From contig NZ_JAESIY010000011.1 in the NCBI RefSeq assembly GCF_016757215.1, positions 124,001-188,000 of the forward strand: 64,000 bases of DNA. The letters run 5' to 3'. Below the pieces are notes generated by a model, which was not told the DNA's origin, made no database searches, and worked only from the letters and a program-made list of their open reading frames with translations. The position numbers and the translations under genes are program-made. Origin of the DNA: Fulvivirga sediminis (lineage in GTDB: Bacteria; Bacteroidota; Bacteroidia; Cytophagales; Cyclobacteriaceae). Every line of letters starts with the position of its first letter. The stretch's first letter is position 1. This document shows positions 19,159 through 29,500 of the stretch, piece by piece.

Positions 19159-21744
19159 ATGGCCGAGGAAAACGCTGAAAATAACGAACAAGAAAAAAAT
19201 GATGATATCATACATGATATAACCCCGGTATCGGGTATGTATGAAAACTGGTTTTTAGATTATGCCTCTTATGTAATATTAGAAAGAGCCGTGCCTGCTA
19301 TTGGCGACGGTTTTAAGCCTGTGCAACGCCGTATTATGCACGCCATGAAAGAAATGGATGACGGCAGATTTAACAAGGTGGCTAATGTTATAGGTAGCAC
19401 TATGCAATTTCACCCTCATGGAGATGCTTCTATTGGGGATGCCATAGTTAATTTGGGACAGAAAGATCTTCTTATAGAAACACAAGGTAACTGGGGAGAT
19501 ATAAGAACAGGCGATAGTGCTGCAGCACCTCGTTATATTGAAGCCAGACTTTCTAAGTTCGCGCTGGACGTGGTGTATAACCCACAAACCACCGATTGGC
19601 AGCTATCATATGATGGCCGTAAGAAAGAACCTGTTACGCTCCCCGTAAAATTCCCTTTATTATTAGCCCAAGGAGTAGAAGGTATTGCTGTGGGGCTTTC
19701 TACAAAAATATTGCCTCATAACTTTTGCGAAATCATAAAAGCGGCCATTGATCATCTAAAAGGTAAAAACCCTTCGATATATCCAGATTTCCCAACCGGT
19801 GGTATGGCTGATTTCTCAGAGTATAATGAAGGAATGAGGGGAGGCAGAGTAAAAGTAAGGGCCAAAATAGAAGAGTATGATAAAAAGACTCTTATTATAA
19901 AAGATATACCTTTTGGTACTACTACTACCAGTCTTATAGACTCTATCATTAAGGCTAATGATAAAGGTAAAATAAAAGTAAAGCAGGTAATTGATAACAC
20001 CGCTCAGGATGTAGAGATTTTAGTTTCTCTGGCTCCAGGGCAATCTCCTGATATTACTATCGATGCGCTTTATGCATTTACTGATTGCGAAAGTTCTATT
20101 TCGCCTAATGCTTGCGTTATCATCGATGATAAACCACATTTCATGTCAGTGAATGACATACTTAAGATCAATACCGATCAGACAGTAGATTTACTGACAC
20201 AAGAGCTGGAAATTAAAAGAGGAGAGCTAAGAGAGAAAATACTCTTTTCTTCACTTGAGAAAATATTTATTGAGAACCGTATCTATAGAGATATTGAAGA
20301 ATGCGAAACATGGGATGCGGTATTAGAAACTATAGATCAAGGACTTGAGCCTTTTAAACCTCAGTTTTATAGAGAAATAAACCAAGATGATATCATTAAG
20401 CTTACAGAAATTCGTATCAAGCGTATTTCTAAGTTTGACGCATTTAAGTCTGATGAGCTTTTGCGTAAGCTAGAAGAAGAGCTTAAAGAAACCGAATATC
20501 ACCTGGCTAATATTATAGATTATGCCATCGCTTATTATTCTAATTTATTAAAAAAATATGGAGAAGGTAAGGAGCGAAAAACAGAAATCAAATCATTTGA
20601 TGCGATTGATACTACCATTGTAGCGGCTAATAACCAGAAGCTTTATGTGAATAGGCAAGATGGTTTTGTGGGGTATGCTCTGAAGAAGGATGAGTTTGTA
20701 TGTGAATGTTCGGACATAGATGATATTATTGTTATCAGAAGAGATGGCAAATGTGTGGTATCAAGAATAGCTGATAAGGTATTCATGGGTAAAGACATAC
20801 TCCATGTAGGTATTTGGAAGAAGGGCGACGATAGGATGACCTATAACTTAGTTTACCTGGATGGTAAAAGCGGCCGCTCAATGATAAAAAGGTTTAATGT
20901 TACGGCTGTTACGCGTGATAAAGAATATGACCTTACTAAAAAGAATAAAGGATCTAAAGTACTTTATTTAACCGCTAACCCTAATGGAGAGGCCGAAGTG
21001 ATTAATGTAAAACTTACTTCAGGTTCAAAGGCCAGAAAAAAAGTGTTCGATTTTGATTTCGCAGATATTGATATCAAAGGAAGAGGAGCAGGCGGTAATA
21101 TACTTACCAGGTATCCTGTAAGAAAGATTGAGCTAAAATCTGAAGGGGTTTCTACACTTAGTGGTCTTGATATTTGGTATGATGAATCAGTTGGTCGCTT
21201 AAATAAGGATGAAAGAGGAATCCATATCGGTAATTTTAACGGAGATGATAACATCCTGGTGATTTATAAAGATGGTAGCTATGAGTTAACCAGTTACGAA
21301 CTTACAAATCATTACGAAGGAGCCAAAGTGCAGCTGATAGAGCGTTTTGATCCTAAAAAGGTAGTTTCTGTGATCTATTATGATGGGGAAAGTAAGAATT
21401 ACTACGTTAAACGATTCCAGATAGAAACTACTACTATTAATAAGAAGTTTAACTTTATAAGTGAAGCTGCAGGATCTAAGCTTTTAATAGCCTCTACTTT
21501 CGATAAAACTACCATAGAAGTAGAATTTATCAGAGGTAAAGGAAAAGATTCAGAATCAGAAGAATTAGCACTAGAAGAGCAAATCGATGTAAAAGGTTGG
21601 AAAGCTATGGGCAATAAATTGTCGCAGTTTACTGTTAAGAAGGTGAAGTTTATTGAAGGAGAAAATATTAAAAAGGAAGTAGCTGAAGATGATGAGGATG
21701 ATGATGATACACATGGAGTAGGGGATACAATCGAATTGTTTTAA
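19159..21744 (+). CDS. parC: Topoisomerase IV subunit A (type IIA topoisomerase cleavage subunit)
   Basis: DNA cleavage/religation subunit. 861 residues. Winged-helix core with RAVPAIGDGFKPVQRRIMHAM, quinolone-determining segment HPHGDASIGDAIV (residues 85-97) and the catalytic tyrosine in APRYIEAR (Tyr126). A coiled-coil tower and a beta-pinwheel C-terminal domain follow, then an acidic tail (EDDEDDDDTHGVGDTIELF). The residue equivalent to E. coli GyrA Ser83 is Ala90. The N-terminus is an acidic extension of about 25 residues. A hairpin terminator follows at 21788. Confidence 0.92.
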   Translation: MAEENAENNEQEKNDDIIHDITPVSGMYENWFLDYASYVILERAVPAIGDGFKPVQRRIMHAMKEMDDGRFNKVANVIGSTMQFHPHGDASIGDAIVNLGQKDLLIETQGNWGDIRTGDSAAAPRYIEARLSKFALDVVYNPQTTDWQLSYDGRKKEPVTLPVKFPLLLAQGVEGIAVGLSTKILPHNFCEIIKAAIDHLKGKNPSIYPDFPTGGMADFSEYNEGMRGGRVKVRAKIEEYDKKTLIIKDIPFGTTTTSLIDSIIKANDKGKIKVKQVIDNTAQDVEILVSLAPGQSPDITIDALYAFTDCESSISPNACVIIDDKPHFMSVNDILKINTDQTVDLLTQELEIKRGELREKILFSSLEKIFIENRIYRDIEECETWDAVLETIDQGLEPFKPQFYREINQDDIIKLTEIRIKRISKFDAFKSDELLRKLEEELKETEYHLANIIDYAIAYYSNLLKKYGEGKERKTEIKSFDAIDTTIVAANNQKLYVNRQDGFVGYALKKDEFVCECSDIDDIIVIRRDGKCVVSRIADKVFMGKDILHVGIWKKGDDRMTYNLVYLDGKSGRSMIKRFNVTAVTRDKEYDLTKKNKGSKVLYLTANPNGEAEVINVKLTSGSKARKKVFDFDFADIDIKGRGAGGNILTRYPVRKIELKSEGVSTLSGLDIWYDESVGRLNKDERGIHIGNFNGDDNILVIYKDGSYELTSYELTNHYEGAKVQLIERFDPKKVVSVIYYDGESKNYYVKRFQIETTTINKKFNFISEAAGSKLLIASTFDKTTIEVEFIRGKGKDSESEELALEEQIDVKGWKAMGNKLSQFTVKKVKFIEGENIKKEVAEDDEDDDDTHGVGDTIELF

Positions 21745-21787
21745 AATTCTGGATTTCAATATATTACATACTTAATCAAATGAGAAA

Positions 21788-21826
21788 AATACTCCTGCAA
21801 CGGCTTGTAGGAGTATTGCCGTTTTT
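21788..21826 (+). terminator. Intrinsic terminator of the topoisomerase IV operon
   Basis: Arms aatactcct (21788-21796) and aggagtatt (21809-21817) are followed by gccgttttt. It ends directly before the start codon of the SanA-like gene, so that gene's message either passes through it or starts very close to the ATG. Confidence 0.7.
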
Positions 21827-21828
21827 GG

Positions 21829-22473
21829 ATGAACATACTAAAGTCTTTTTTAAAAGTTTTTGCATTTTTATTTATATTTCTTCTGTTAATAGTACTAGTT
21901 ACCAATTTATGGATTTACTTTGCTACTAAAGATCAGATATATACAGATATGCAGGATCTTCCCACTGAAGATGTGGGTTTGGTATTGGGCACAAGTAATT
22001 ACCTAATGAATGGAGATCCTAATCCATTCTTTAGGGAAAGAATGAAGACCGCAGCCAAGCTCTATAAAATAGGGAAGATAAAACATATATTGGTAAGTGG
22101 GGACAATAGGAGTAGGTATTATAATGAGCCTATAAAAATGAGGAGGGCGTTAATAAAGCTGGGAGTACCAGCAGACGCTATTACTCTTGATTATGCAGGT
22201 CTAAGAACGTTAGATTCAATAGTGAGATGTAAGAAAATTTTCGGTCAGGATCATATTATTATAATTACTCAGTCTTTTCATGGGTTACGTGCACTGTTTA
22301 TCAGTAATTATTATGATATTGAGGCAGTAGTAATGGGAGCTGATAATATTTCTATTTCCATGATGAATGTGAAGATGAGAGAGTACCTGGCCAGAACTTT
22401 AGCTGTATGGGATCTTTATATTGTTAAGAAAGAGCCTAAGTTTTTGGGTGAAAAAGAAACCTTGAACTTCTAA
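21829..22473 (+). CDS. SanA/YdcF-like DUF218 membrane-anchored protein
   Basis: 214 residues. One N-terminal membrane helix (FLKVFAFLFIFLLLIVLVTNLWIYF) is followed by a DUF218 domain: VGLVLGTSNYLMNGDPNPFFRERMKTAAKLYKIGKIKHILVSGDN, IKMRRALIKLGVPADAITLDYAGLRTLDSIVR and IIITQSFHGLRALFIS. E. coli SanA affects envelope barrier function against vancomycin at high temperature; the reaction is not established. It stands between the parC terminator and a DUF5686 gene. Confidence 0.88.
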   Translation: MNILKSFLKVFAFLFIFLLLIVLVTNLWIYFATKDQIYTDMQDLPTEDVGLVLGTSNYLMNGDPNPFFRERMKTAAKLYKIGKIKHILVSGDNRSRYYNEPIKMRRALIKLGVPADAITLDYAGLRTLDSIVRCKKIFGQDHIIIITQSFHGLRALFISNYYDIEAVVMGADNISISMMNVKMREYLARTLAVWDLYIVKKEPKFLGEKETLNF

Positions 22474-22510
22474 TTGAGGTTCAAATATTATTTTATTAAA
22501 CTTTACTTGA

Positions 22511-25021
22511 TTGAAAAAGAAAGTTAATTTTTTTAGTCGGTGTCTAGTGTTAATGCTAGTTTTTGCACCTTTTATTCAAGTCTTTGCGCAGAAAACGGTA
22601 GTGTCTGGTAAAATTACAGATGCTGGGTCTGGAGATCCTATTCCTTTTGCTAATGTTATGTTTAAAGGAACAGACATAGGTACCACAACCAGTTTTGAAG
22701 GTCAGTATACTATAGAAACTTCTAAAAGGGTAGATTCTTTGGTAGTATCTTATATTGGCTATATTACTAAAACTAAGGCAGTAAGTAATACCGTGCAAAA
22801 GCTCGATTTTCAGCTTGAAGAAAATGTAGTGAATTTACAGGAAGTAGTTTTTGTAGCAGGAGAGAACCCTGCTTATGAAATTATGAGAAATGTAATACGT
22901 AATAAAGATAAGAACGATAAGCGCTCTTTGGATGCCTATGAGTATGAAACCTACTCTAAAACAGAGGTAGATGTAGATAACATTACTGATAAGTTCAAGA
23001 AGCGTAAAATCATGCAAAAGATCATCAGTGTTATGGACAGCGTAGAGCGCATGGCGGGAGAAGATGGTCAACCTATTTTGCCTATTTTTATTTCCGAATC
23101 ATTGTCTAAAACCTATTATAGAAACAATCCGAAACTGAAGTATGAAAATATTCTTAAGACCAAAATTACCGGTGTAGGCATCGAAGATGGTACGCTGGTA
23201 TCTCAGTTTATAGGAAGCTCGTTTCAAGAATATAATTTTTATCAAAACTGGCTCAATATCGTAAGTAAAGAGTTCGTATCTCCTATGGCTGATGGGTGGC
23301 GACTGTATTATGATTATGACCTTACTGATAGTGCATATGTAGATAGTGACTTTTGCTATAGGTTAGATTTCTTCCCAAAAAGCGAACAGGATTTGGCTTT
23401 TAAAGGTACTATGTGGATTACCAAGAAGGATTATGCTTTAAAACAGATGGATGCCACAGTAACTCAAACCGCTAATCTTAACTACATTGAGAAGATAAAA
23501 ATTCAGCAGGAGTTGGCACCTACTAAAGCCGGCCCATGGATTCCTGTGAAAAACCGTGTGCTTCTGGATATAGGAGAGGTTACCGAAAATATGGCTGGTG
23601 TGTTGGCTAAATTCTATACCAGTAACAGGAATATTATGGTAGATGACCCTAAAGATCAAACCTTTTATGCCCAGCCGATTAAGATCGAGGAAGATTTTAA
23701 TATTAATAATGGTAATGATTTTTGGAATGAGCACAGGCATGAACCACTATCATCTACTGAGCTGAATGTCTATAAAATGATCGATACGCTGAAAAGCATC
23801 CCAGTGGTAAAAACCTACACTGAGATTCTCAAAGTGGCTATTAATGGATATAAAAAGGTAGGTAAGTTAGATATTGGACCATACTTAAATTTGTATGCTA
23901 ACAACACAGTGGAAGGCCATAGATTTCAATTAGGATTCAGAACTAATATTGACTTTAGTGACAAGTGGGTACTGGGAGGCAGGTTGGCATATGGTACTGA
24001 AGATGAGCAATTTAAATACCAGGCCTTTGTGGAGAATATTATAGATCGGCGTAAGTGGACAACCATAAGAGCTGAGTATACTAAAGATATAGATCAAGTA
24101 GGGCTGGCAGCAGAAGATCTTATGGGTAATTATATCTTTCTTGCAGCTACCAAATTTGGCAAACTCATAAGACCTTATAGATATGAGCAAGCTAAGTTAA
24201 GTGCTCAACGTGAGTTATTTAAAGGGTTCACTCCAAAGCTAGTATTTAATTATAAAACATTTAATCCACTTTATAATTTTGCTTATTACACACAGCCTGG
24301 GCCAGATGCTCCTTTAGCCACTGCATTTAAAACTTCTGAGGCCATCGTAGAGGCTAGATACGCAAAGGATGAAGTATTTGTACAGGACGATAATAACCGT
24401 ATAAGCCTAGGAACTTTAAAATGGCCTATTTTTACCATGAGATATACCCGTGGTTTGAAAGGTGTTCTAGGCAGTGATTTTAATTATAATAAGCTGGGGC
24501 TGAATGTTTTTAATGACTTAAAAATGGGCTTTTTTGGTACCAGTACCATATCAATTACAGGTGAACATGTGTTTGAGAGCTTACCATATCCCTTGTTAAA
24601 AGCACATGTAGGTAACGAATCTATTTTTTATACCAACGCTGCTTTTAACCTCATGAACTATTCAGAGTTTGTGAGTGATACTTATGTTTCTCTTAATTAT
24701 AATCATTATTTTCAAGGGTTTATACTTAATAGAGTTCCTTTAATGCGTAAACTGAAATGGCGTTTACTTGCCACCGCTAATGTTATTTACGGTCAGCTGA
24801 GTGATAAAAATTTAGCTCTTATACCTCCTAATACAATTACAGGTGAAGAGATGCCACCAATACACTCGTTTCAAAAGAACAAGCCTTATGTAGAGGTAGG
24901 CTATGGTGTGGAAAATATATTTAAAATTATAAGGGTAGACTTTTTACACCGTCTCAATTACTTAGATAATCCTGATGTCTCAAATTTTGGTGTAAAGATT
25001 AGTTTTCAGTTTATATTATAA
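22511..25021 (+). CDS. DUF5686 outer-membrane protein with carboxypeptidase-regulatory-like N-terminal domain
   Basis: 836 residues. A signal peptide ends at ...FAPFIQVFAQ; a CarboxypepD_reg-like beta-sandwich follows (VVSGKITDAGSGDPIPFANVMFKGT...GTTTSFEGQYTI, residues 28-110), then a long DUF5686 region whose C-terminus ends in an aromatic beta strand (FGVKISFQFIL), typical of an outer-membrane beta-barrel. The start is TTG at 22511: a TGA stop lies immediately upstream in frame and the first ATG is inside the signal peptide. Family common in Bacteroidota, function unknown; the reg-like domain is shared with TonB-dependent SusC-type receptors. Confidence 0.85.
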   Translation: MKKKVNFFSRCLVLMLVFAPFIQVFAQKTVVSGKITDAGSGDPIPFANVMFKGTDIGTTTSFEGQYTIETSKRVDSLVVSYIGYITKTKAVSNTVQKLDFQLEENVVNLQEVVFVAGENPAYEIMRNVIRNKDKNDKRSLDAYEYETYSKTEVDVDNITDKFKKRKIMQKIISVMDSVERMAGEDGQPILPIFISESLSKTYYRNNPKLKYENILKTKITGVGIEDGTLVSQFIGSSFQEYNFYQNWLNIVSKEFVSPMADGWRLYYDYDLTDSAYVDSDFCYRLDFFPKSEQDLAFKGTMWITKKDYALKQMDATVTQTANLNYIEKIKIQQELAPTKAGPWIPVKNRVLLDIGEVTENMAGVLAKFYTSNRNIMVDDPKDQTFYAQPIKIEEDFNINNGNDFWNEHRHEPLSSTELNVYKMIDTLKSIPVVKTYTEILKVAINGYKKVGKLDIGPYLNLYANNTVEGHRFQLGFRTNIDFSDKWVLGGRLAYGTEDEQFKYQAFVENIIDRRKWTTIRAEYTKDIDQVGLAAEDLMGNYIFLAATKFGKLIRPYRYEQAKLSAQRELFKGFTPKLVFNYKTFNPLYNFAYYTQPGPDAPLATAFKTSEAIVEARYAKDEVFVQDDNNRISLGTLKWPIFTMRYTRGLKGVLGSDFNYNKLGLNVFNDLKMGFFGTSTISITGEHVFESLPYPLLKAHVGNESIFYTNAAFNLMNYSEFVSDTYVSLNYNHYFQGFILNRVPLMRKLKWRLLATANVIYGQLSDKNLALIPPNTITGEEMPPIHSFQKNKPYVEVGYGVENIFKIIRVDFLHRLNYLDNPDVSNFGVKISFQFIL

Positions 25022-25040
25022 TAGTTATAACTTTACGAAA

Positions 25041-26159
25041 GTGAAACTATACCAAATGCGAATTTTACTCATTTTTATTCCCTTAATAACAATAAGCTCT
25101 TGCGTAAAGTATTCCAGAGACCCTATGGAAACTTTGGAGATGAAAGTGGATACTGATCAAACGCTGGAATATTTACAAGATTTGGAGTCTGATTATGCTA
25201 GTGAGCCTCAGCTTTATTATCAGTTGGCCAGAACATATTACCAAAAAGGCAACTATGCTGCAGCAGATAATAATATAAAAAAGGCGATTAATCTGGCTGA
25301 AGGAAACCCAGACTACTACTACCTGGAAGGTAAAGTGCAGCAGAAACTTAATCACTCCAATAGAGCTATAAAATCATTACTAACAGCGGAAGCCTTAGGC
25401 ATGAAGAGTTTTGATTTATACCGTATTTTAGCTACAGAATACCTTAATGAATCACAGGTGGATAAAGCGAAAGCCTCTGTAGAAAGACTTTTGCAATTAG
25501 AACAAACAGGAGAGGGATATCGGCTAAAAGGAGATGTGATGCTGGTAATGAATGATACAACGGATGCCATTGAAAATTATGATAAAGCACTGAAGTTAAA
25601 TAGTAAGGAAACGGCTTCTCATTTGAGGTTGTATGATATTTACGCCCGGCAGCAGTTATATGATAAGGCCGAGTATCATATCGATAAGTTACTGCAGATT
25701 TCACCTAAAAAGACAGCCTACATTGAAAATAAAGCCTATCTATTGAGTAATACCGATAGGCTGGATACCGCTAAGTTACTTTATAAGACATTGGTAGAAG
25801 AGAGGGGAGAATTAAAAGATCTTTATAATCTAGCTAATACCTTTTATAAAATGAGAGAATATGATTCTGCACAGCTAGTGTCTAACAAGGCTTATGAAGA
25901 AGATAATAGCTTTTTAGCTGCCCGATTGATCACAGCTCGCTCTTTGGATAAGCAGAGACAGTATCAATTAGCGATACAAACTTATGAAGAAATACTAGCA
26001 AAAGACTCTACTAATAATTTAGCACAGACGGAATTGGAGGTTTTGCGAAGAAAAGTTGCATATTTGTGGCGTTTGCAGCAGGAGAAGCAGTCTCAGGAAG
26101 AAACCGGCGATAATCCTCCTGCAGCCGTAGAGAAAAAAGAGGTTACAATAGAAGAATAA
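25041..26159 (+). CDS. Tetratricopeptide-repeat lipoprotein
   Basis: 372 residues. Lipoprotein signal with lipidated Cys21 (...LITISSC); the GTG at 25041 is used as start, and ATG 25056 would also leave a working signal. The mature protein is a run of TPR helix pairs from about residue 50 to 335 (PQLYYQLARTYYQKGNYAAADNNIKKAI and similar units), then a Glu-rich tail. It probably acts as an envelope scaffold. It begins 19 bases after the DUF5686 gene and ends 9 bases before thrS, so all three may be co-transcribed. Confidence 0.85.
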   Translation: MKLYQMRILLIFIPLITISSCVKYSRDPMETLEMKVDTDQTLEYLQDLESDYASEPQLYYQLARTYYQKGNYAAADNNIKKAINLAEGNPDYYYLEGKVQQKLNHSNRAIKSLLTAEALGMKSFDLYRILATEYLNESQVDKAKASVERLLQLEQTGEGYRLKGDVMLVMNDTTDAIENYDKALKLNSKETASHLRLYDIYARQQLYDKAEYHIDKLLQISPKKTAYIENKAYLLSNTDRLDTAKLLYKTLVEERGELKDLYNLANTFYKMREYDSAQLVSNKAYEEDNSFLAARLITARSLDKQRQYQLAIQTYEEILAKDSTNNLAQTELEVLRRKVAYLWRLQQEKQSQEETGDNPPAAVEKKEVTIEE

Positions 26160-26168
26160 TTATAAAGT

Positions 26169-28124
26169 ATGATTAAGATCACATTACCTGACGGCTCAGT
26201 TAGGGAATATGAAAAAGGAGTAACAGGTTATGACGTCGCCATGAGCATTAGCGAAGGGTTAGCCAGAAATGTGCTTTCAGCTAAAGTGAATGGAGAAGTA
26301 TGGGATGCCAGCAGACCTATAGAAGAGGATGCTACGGTGCAACTTTTAACTTGGAATGACGATGAAGGAAAATCTACTTTCTGGCATTCTTCTGCTCACT
26401 TATTGGCAGAAGCACTGGAAGAGCTATATCCCGGCGTAAAGTTCGGTATAGGCCCTCCTATAGCTAATGGCTTCTATTATGATATAGACTTGGGAGACCG
26501 TGTTCTTGGAGAAGACGATTTACCGGAGATTGAAAAGAAAATGAGTGAACTGGCTAAAAACAAAAGTCAGTTTATCCGTAAGGACATCAGTAAAGACGAT
26601 GCCATACAATATTTTAAAGAAAAAGGTGATGAGTACAAACTTGAGCTGATTGAAGGGCTTGAGGATGGTAAAATTACTTTTTATGAGCAAGGTAACTTTG
26701 TAGATCTATGTAGAGGACCACACGTACCTCATACAGGTATTATCAAAGCTATTAAGCTTATGAACGTGGCTGGAGCGTATTGGAGAGGAGATGAGAAAAG
26801 AAAGCAGCTTACACGTATTTATGGTATTACTTTCCCTAAACAGAAAGAGCTAAAAGAATACTTAGAGCTGCTTGAAGAAGCTAAAAAGAGAGATCACCGT
26901 AAACTCGGTAAGGAACTGGAGCTATTTACCTTCTCTGAAAAGGTAGGTATGGGGCTACCTCTATGGTTGCCAAAAGGTACTCTCTTAAGAGAGAGGCTTG
27001 AGAATTTCTTAAGAAAAGCTCAGATTAAAGCAGGGTATGAGCCTGTAGTTACGCCTCATATTGGTTCTAAGCAGTTATATGTTACCTCGGGTCACTATGA
27101 AAAATATGGAGAGGATTCATTTCAGCCTATAAAGACTCCTAATGAAAACGAAGAGTTTTTGTTAAAACCTATGAATTGTCCTCATCACTGTGAAATCTAT
27201 AACTCTAAACCACGATCTTACAAAGACTTACCTGTGAGATTAGCAGAATTTGGTACGGTATATAGATATGAGCAGAGCGGTGAATTACATGGTTTAACCA
27301 GGGTAAGAGGCTTTACTCAAGATGATGCTCACATTTTCTGCCGGCCAGACCAGGTAAAAGAAGAGTTTGTAAAAGTGATTGACCTTGTGCTTTATGTGTT
27401 TAAGGCTTTAGGTTTTAACGATTATACCGCACAGGTTTCATTAAGAGATCCTGAAAACAAAGCTAAGTATATAGGAAAAGACGAGCTTTGGGAGAAGGCC
27501 GAACGAGAAATACAAGAGGCTGCAGATGAGCGCGGCCTTACCACTATAAGAGAAACCGGAGAAGCTGCCTTCTACGGACCTAAGCTAGACTTTATGGTAA
27601 AGGATGCTTTAGGTAGAAGCTGGCAACTAGGAACTATACAGGTAGATTATAATTTACCTGAGAGATTTGATTTGGAATACACAGGATCTGATAATCAGAA
27701 GCACAGACCTGTGATGATTCACAGAGCACCATTTGGGTCTCTGGAGCGATTTGTGGCAGTATTGATAGAGCACTGTGGTGGGAATTTCCCATTGTGGTTA
27801 GCTCCTGATCAAATAGCTGTATTACCAATAAGTGAAAAATATCATCAGTACGCTGAGGAAATATATACAAAATTGGGAGAAAAAGACATAAGAGGTTATA
27901 TTGATAACAGAGATGAAAAAATAGGTAGAAAAATTCGAGATGCCGAGGTGAAGAAAGTGCCCTTTATGCTCATAGTAGGAGATAAAGAGCAGGAAGATAA
28001 CCAAGTGGCAATAAGAAGACACGGTAAAGGTGATCTTGGAAGTATGTCTTTATATGATTTTGTTAAACATTTTCATAGTGAGAGTAGTTTAACAGAAGAA
28101 GAAGGTGCTAAATTTAATGTTTAA
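26169..28124 (+). CDS. thrS: Threonyl-tRNA synthetase
   Basis: Charges tRNA-Thr. 651 residues with the full class II architecture: TGS domain ([24 protein letters not shown]), second editing domain with the [11 protein letters not shown] zinc-type motif and [10 protein letters not shown], catalytic core with [10 protein letters not shown], motif 2 ([30 protein letters not shown]), motif 3 ([17 protein letters not shown]), and the C-terminal anticodon-binding domain. It begins the conserved thrS-infC-rpmI-rplT cluster. Confidence 0.98.
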   Translation: MIKITLPDGSVREYEKGVTGYDVAMSISEGLARNVLSAKVNGEVWDASRPIEEDATVQLLTWNDDEGKSTFWHSSAHLLAEALEELYPGVKFGIGPPIANGFYYDIDLGDRVLGEDDLPEIEKKMSELAKNKSQFIRKDISKDDAIQYFKEKGDEYKLELIEGLEDGKITFYEQGNFVDLCRGPHVPHTGIIKAIKLMNVAGAYWRGDEKRKQLTRIYGITFPKQKELKEYLELLEEAKKRDHRKLGKELELFTFSEKVGMGLPLWLPKGTLLRERLENFLRKAQIKAGYEPVVTPHIGSKQLYVTSGHYEKYGEDSFQPIKTPNENEEFLLKPMNCPHHCEIYNSKPRSYKDLPVRLAEFGTVYRYEQSGELHGLTRVRGFTQDDAHIFCRPDQVKEEFVKVIDLVLYVFKALGFNDYTAQVSLRDPENKAKYIGKDELWEKAEREIQEAADERGLTTIRETGEAAFYGPKLDFMVKDALGRSWQLGTIQVDYNLPERFDLEYTGSDNQKHRPVMIHRAPFGSLERFVAVLIEHCGGNFPLWLAPDQIAVLPISEKYHQYAEEIYTKLGEKDIRGYIDNRDEKIGRKIRDAEVKKVPFMLIVGDKEQEDNQVAIRRHGKGDLGSMSLYDFVKHFHSESSLTEEEGAKFNV

Positions 28125-28191
28125 GTACAGTTCACCTTTGAAAAATTAAATTATATATCGATATTTGCAACCTGTTTTTCCCAATTAAAAT

Positions 28192-28206
28192 AAGGAGGTC
28201 AACATT
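28192..28206 (+). promoter_or_regulatory. Strong Shine-Dalgarno and AUU start of infC
   Basis: AAGGAGG at 28192-28198, five bases, then ATT at 28204. A near-perfect SD is unusual in this window and supports this non-canonical start; AUU starts of infC are known to allow autoregulation by IF3. Confidence 0.8.
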
Positions 28207-28761
28207 AGTAAACAAAAATTTCAAAGAAGGGGCTATCGAGGGAGAGTAGAAGAGCCCTACAAAGTAAACTCGAAAATCCACGCATCTCAAGTGCGAGTTG
28301 TGGGCGACAATGTGAAGGTAGATGTCTACCCCATTGAGCAAGCCCTGAAAATGGCTCGTGAGCAAAATCTTGATTTAGTGGAGATTTCACCAAAGGCCGA
28401 CCCTCCGGTTTGTAAAATTATAGACTACTCTAAATTCAAATACGAACAAAAGAAAAAACAGAAAGAGATCAAGGCGAAAGCTCAGAAAACTGTGGTTAAA
28501 GAAATTCGTTTTGGTCCTAACACTGAAGAGCATGATTTTAACTTTAAGCTGAATCACGCTCAGAAGTTTTTAAAGGAAGGTGCTAAAGTGAAAGCTTATG
28601 TACACTTCGTGGGAAGAACAATCGTGTTTAAGGAAAGAGGAGAAATTTTACTCTTAAGGTTTGCTCAAGCTTTAGAAGATTATGGTAAAGTAGAGCAAAT
28701 GCCGAAGCTGGAAGGTAAGCGTATGACTATGTTCATCGCAGCTAAGGCAGGGAAGAAATAG
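28204..28761 (+). CDS. infC: Translation initiation factor IF-3 (AUU start)
   Basis: Binds the 30S subunit and checks initiator tRNA/start-codon pairing. About 185 residues when read from ATT 28204: (M)[23 protein letters not shown]3 N-domain ([47 protein letters not shown]), a lysine-rich linker helix, and the C-domain ending [16 protein letters not shown] start at the first ATG (28291) would delete the beginning of the N-domain, so the ATT is clearly correct. Lies 79 bases after thrS and 38 before rpmI. Confidence 0.95.
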   Translation: MSKQKFQRRGYRGRVEEPYKVNSKIHASQVRVVGDNVKVDVYPIEQALKMAREQNLDLVEISPKADPPVCKIIDYSKFKYEQKKKQKEIKAKAQKTVVKEIRFGPNTEEHDFNFKLNHAQKFLKEGAKVKAYVHFVGRTIVFKERGEILLLRFAQALEDYGKVEQMPKLEGKRMTMFIAAKAGKK

Positions 28762-28799
28762 AATTAAAGAGATACAGATCTGATAAATTATATATTAAA

Positions 28800-28994
28800 A
28801 TGCCTAAAGTAAAAGTTAAATCAGGAGCTAAGAAGAGATTCAAGCTTACAGGAACTGGCAAAATTAAAAGAAAACATGCTTTTAAAAGCCACATCCTGAC
28901 CAAGAAGGAAACGAAACAGAAGAGAAGTTTGACTAACATGGCTCTTGTTCATAAGTCAGATGAGAACAATGTTAAAGCAATGCTTAACATCTAG
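28800..28994 (+). CDS. rpmI: 50S ribosomal protein L35
   Basis: Small basic ribosomal protein of 64 residues beginning [28 protein letters not shown], the L35 signature, with Lys/Arg-rich body. It sits between infC and rplT as expected. Confidence 0.98.
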   Translation: MPKVKVKSGAKKRFKLTGTGKIKRKHAFKSHILTKKETKQKRSLTNMALVHKSDENNVKAMLNI

Positions 28995-29002
28995 TCATTA
29001 AG

Positions 29003-29072
29003 ACTTCAGGTTTTAAATTATTCACCAGGTTTATGGCTTTAAAGTACTTGCGAAAGTAGGACGCCCTGAACC
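29003..29072 (+). promoter_or_regulatory. Possible structured leader of rplT
   Basis: Between rpmI and rplT, TTCAGG (29005-29010) can pair with CCTGAA (29065-29070), enclosing a hairpin TACTT-GCGA-AAGTA capped by a GNRA tetraloop (29045-29058). CAGGTTT occurs twice (29007, 29026), so an alternative pairing is possible. L20 controls its own operon through leader mimicry of rRNA in several phyla; this one is inferred from structure only. Confidence 0.3.
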
Positions 29073-29087
29073 AAAAACATTTAAGAA

Positions 29088-29432
29088 ATGCCAAGATCAG
29101 TAAATCACGTTGCCTCGAAGGCAAGAAGAAAAAAAATACTTAAAGCTGCTAAAGGTTTCTTTGGTAGAAAGAAAAATGTATGGACAGTAGCTAAAAACGC
29201 TGTCGAAAAAGGTTGGACTTACGCTTACCGCGATAGAAAAGCTAAGAAAAGAGATTTTAGAAAACTTTGGATTCAAAGAATTAATGCCGGAGCAAGATTG
29301 CACGGCATGTCTTACTCTCAATTTATGGGTGCTGTTAAAAAAGCAAACATTGATCTTAACAGAAAGGTGTTAGCTGATTTAGCTATGAACCACCCTGAAG
29401 CTTTTGAAGCTATCGTAAACAAAGTAAAATAA
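29088..29432 (+). CDS. rplT: 50S ribosomal protein L20
   Basis: Assembly-initiating 23S rRNA-binding protein. 114 residues: [68 protein letters not shown], and the typical [12 protein letters not shown] ending. Last gene of the cluster; a terminator follows at 29460. Confidence 0.98.
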   Translation: MPRSVNHVASKARRKKILKAAKGFFGRKKNVWTVAKNAVEKGWTYAYRDRKAKKRDFRKLWIQRINAGARLHGMSYSQFMGAVKKANIDLNRKVLADLAMNHPEAFEAIVNKVK

Positions 29433-29459
29433 GTCCTAACCAGCAGATCTGTATTGAAA

Positions 29460-29487
29460 ACCTGACCAATTTGGTCGGGTTTTTTTA
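29460..29487 (+). terminator. Intrinsic terminator after rplT
   Basis: Arms acctgacc / ggtcgggt with a short loop, followed by seven T residues. Confidence 0.85.
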
Positions 29488-29500
29488 TGCCTTATAATTC

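Noticed and set aside
28291-28761. infC starting at the first ATG (28291)
   Set aside because: It would remove part of the IF3 N-domain and ignore the strong Shine-Dalgarno before ATT 28204.
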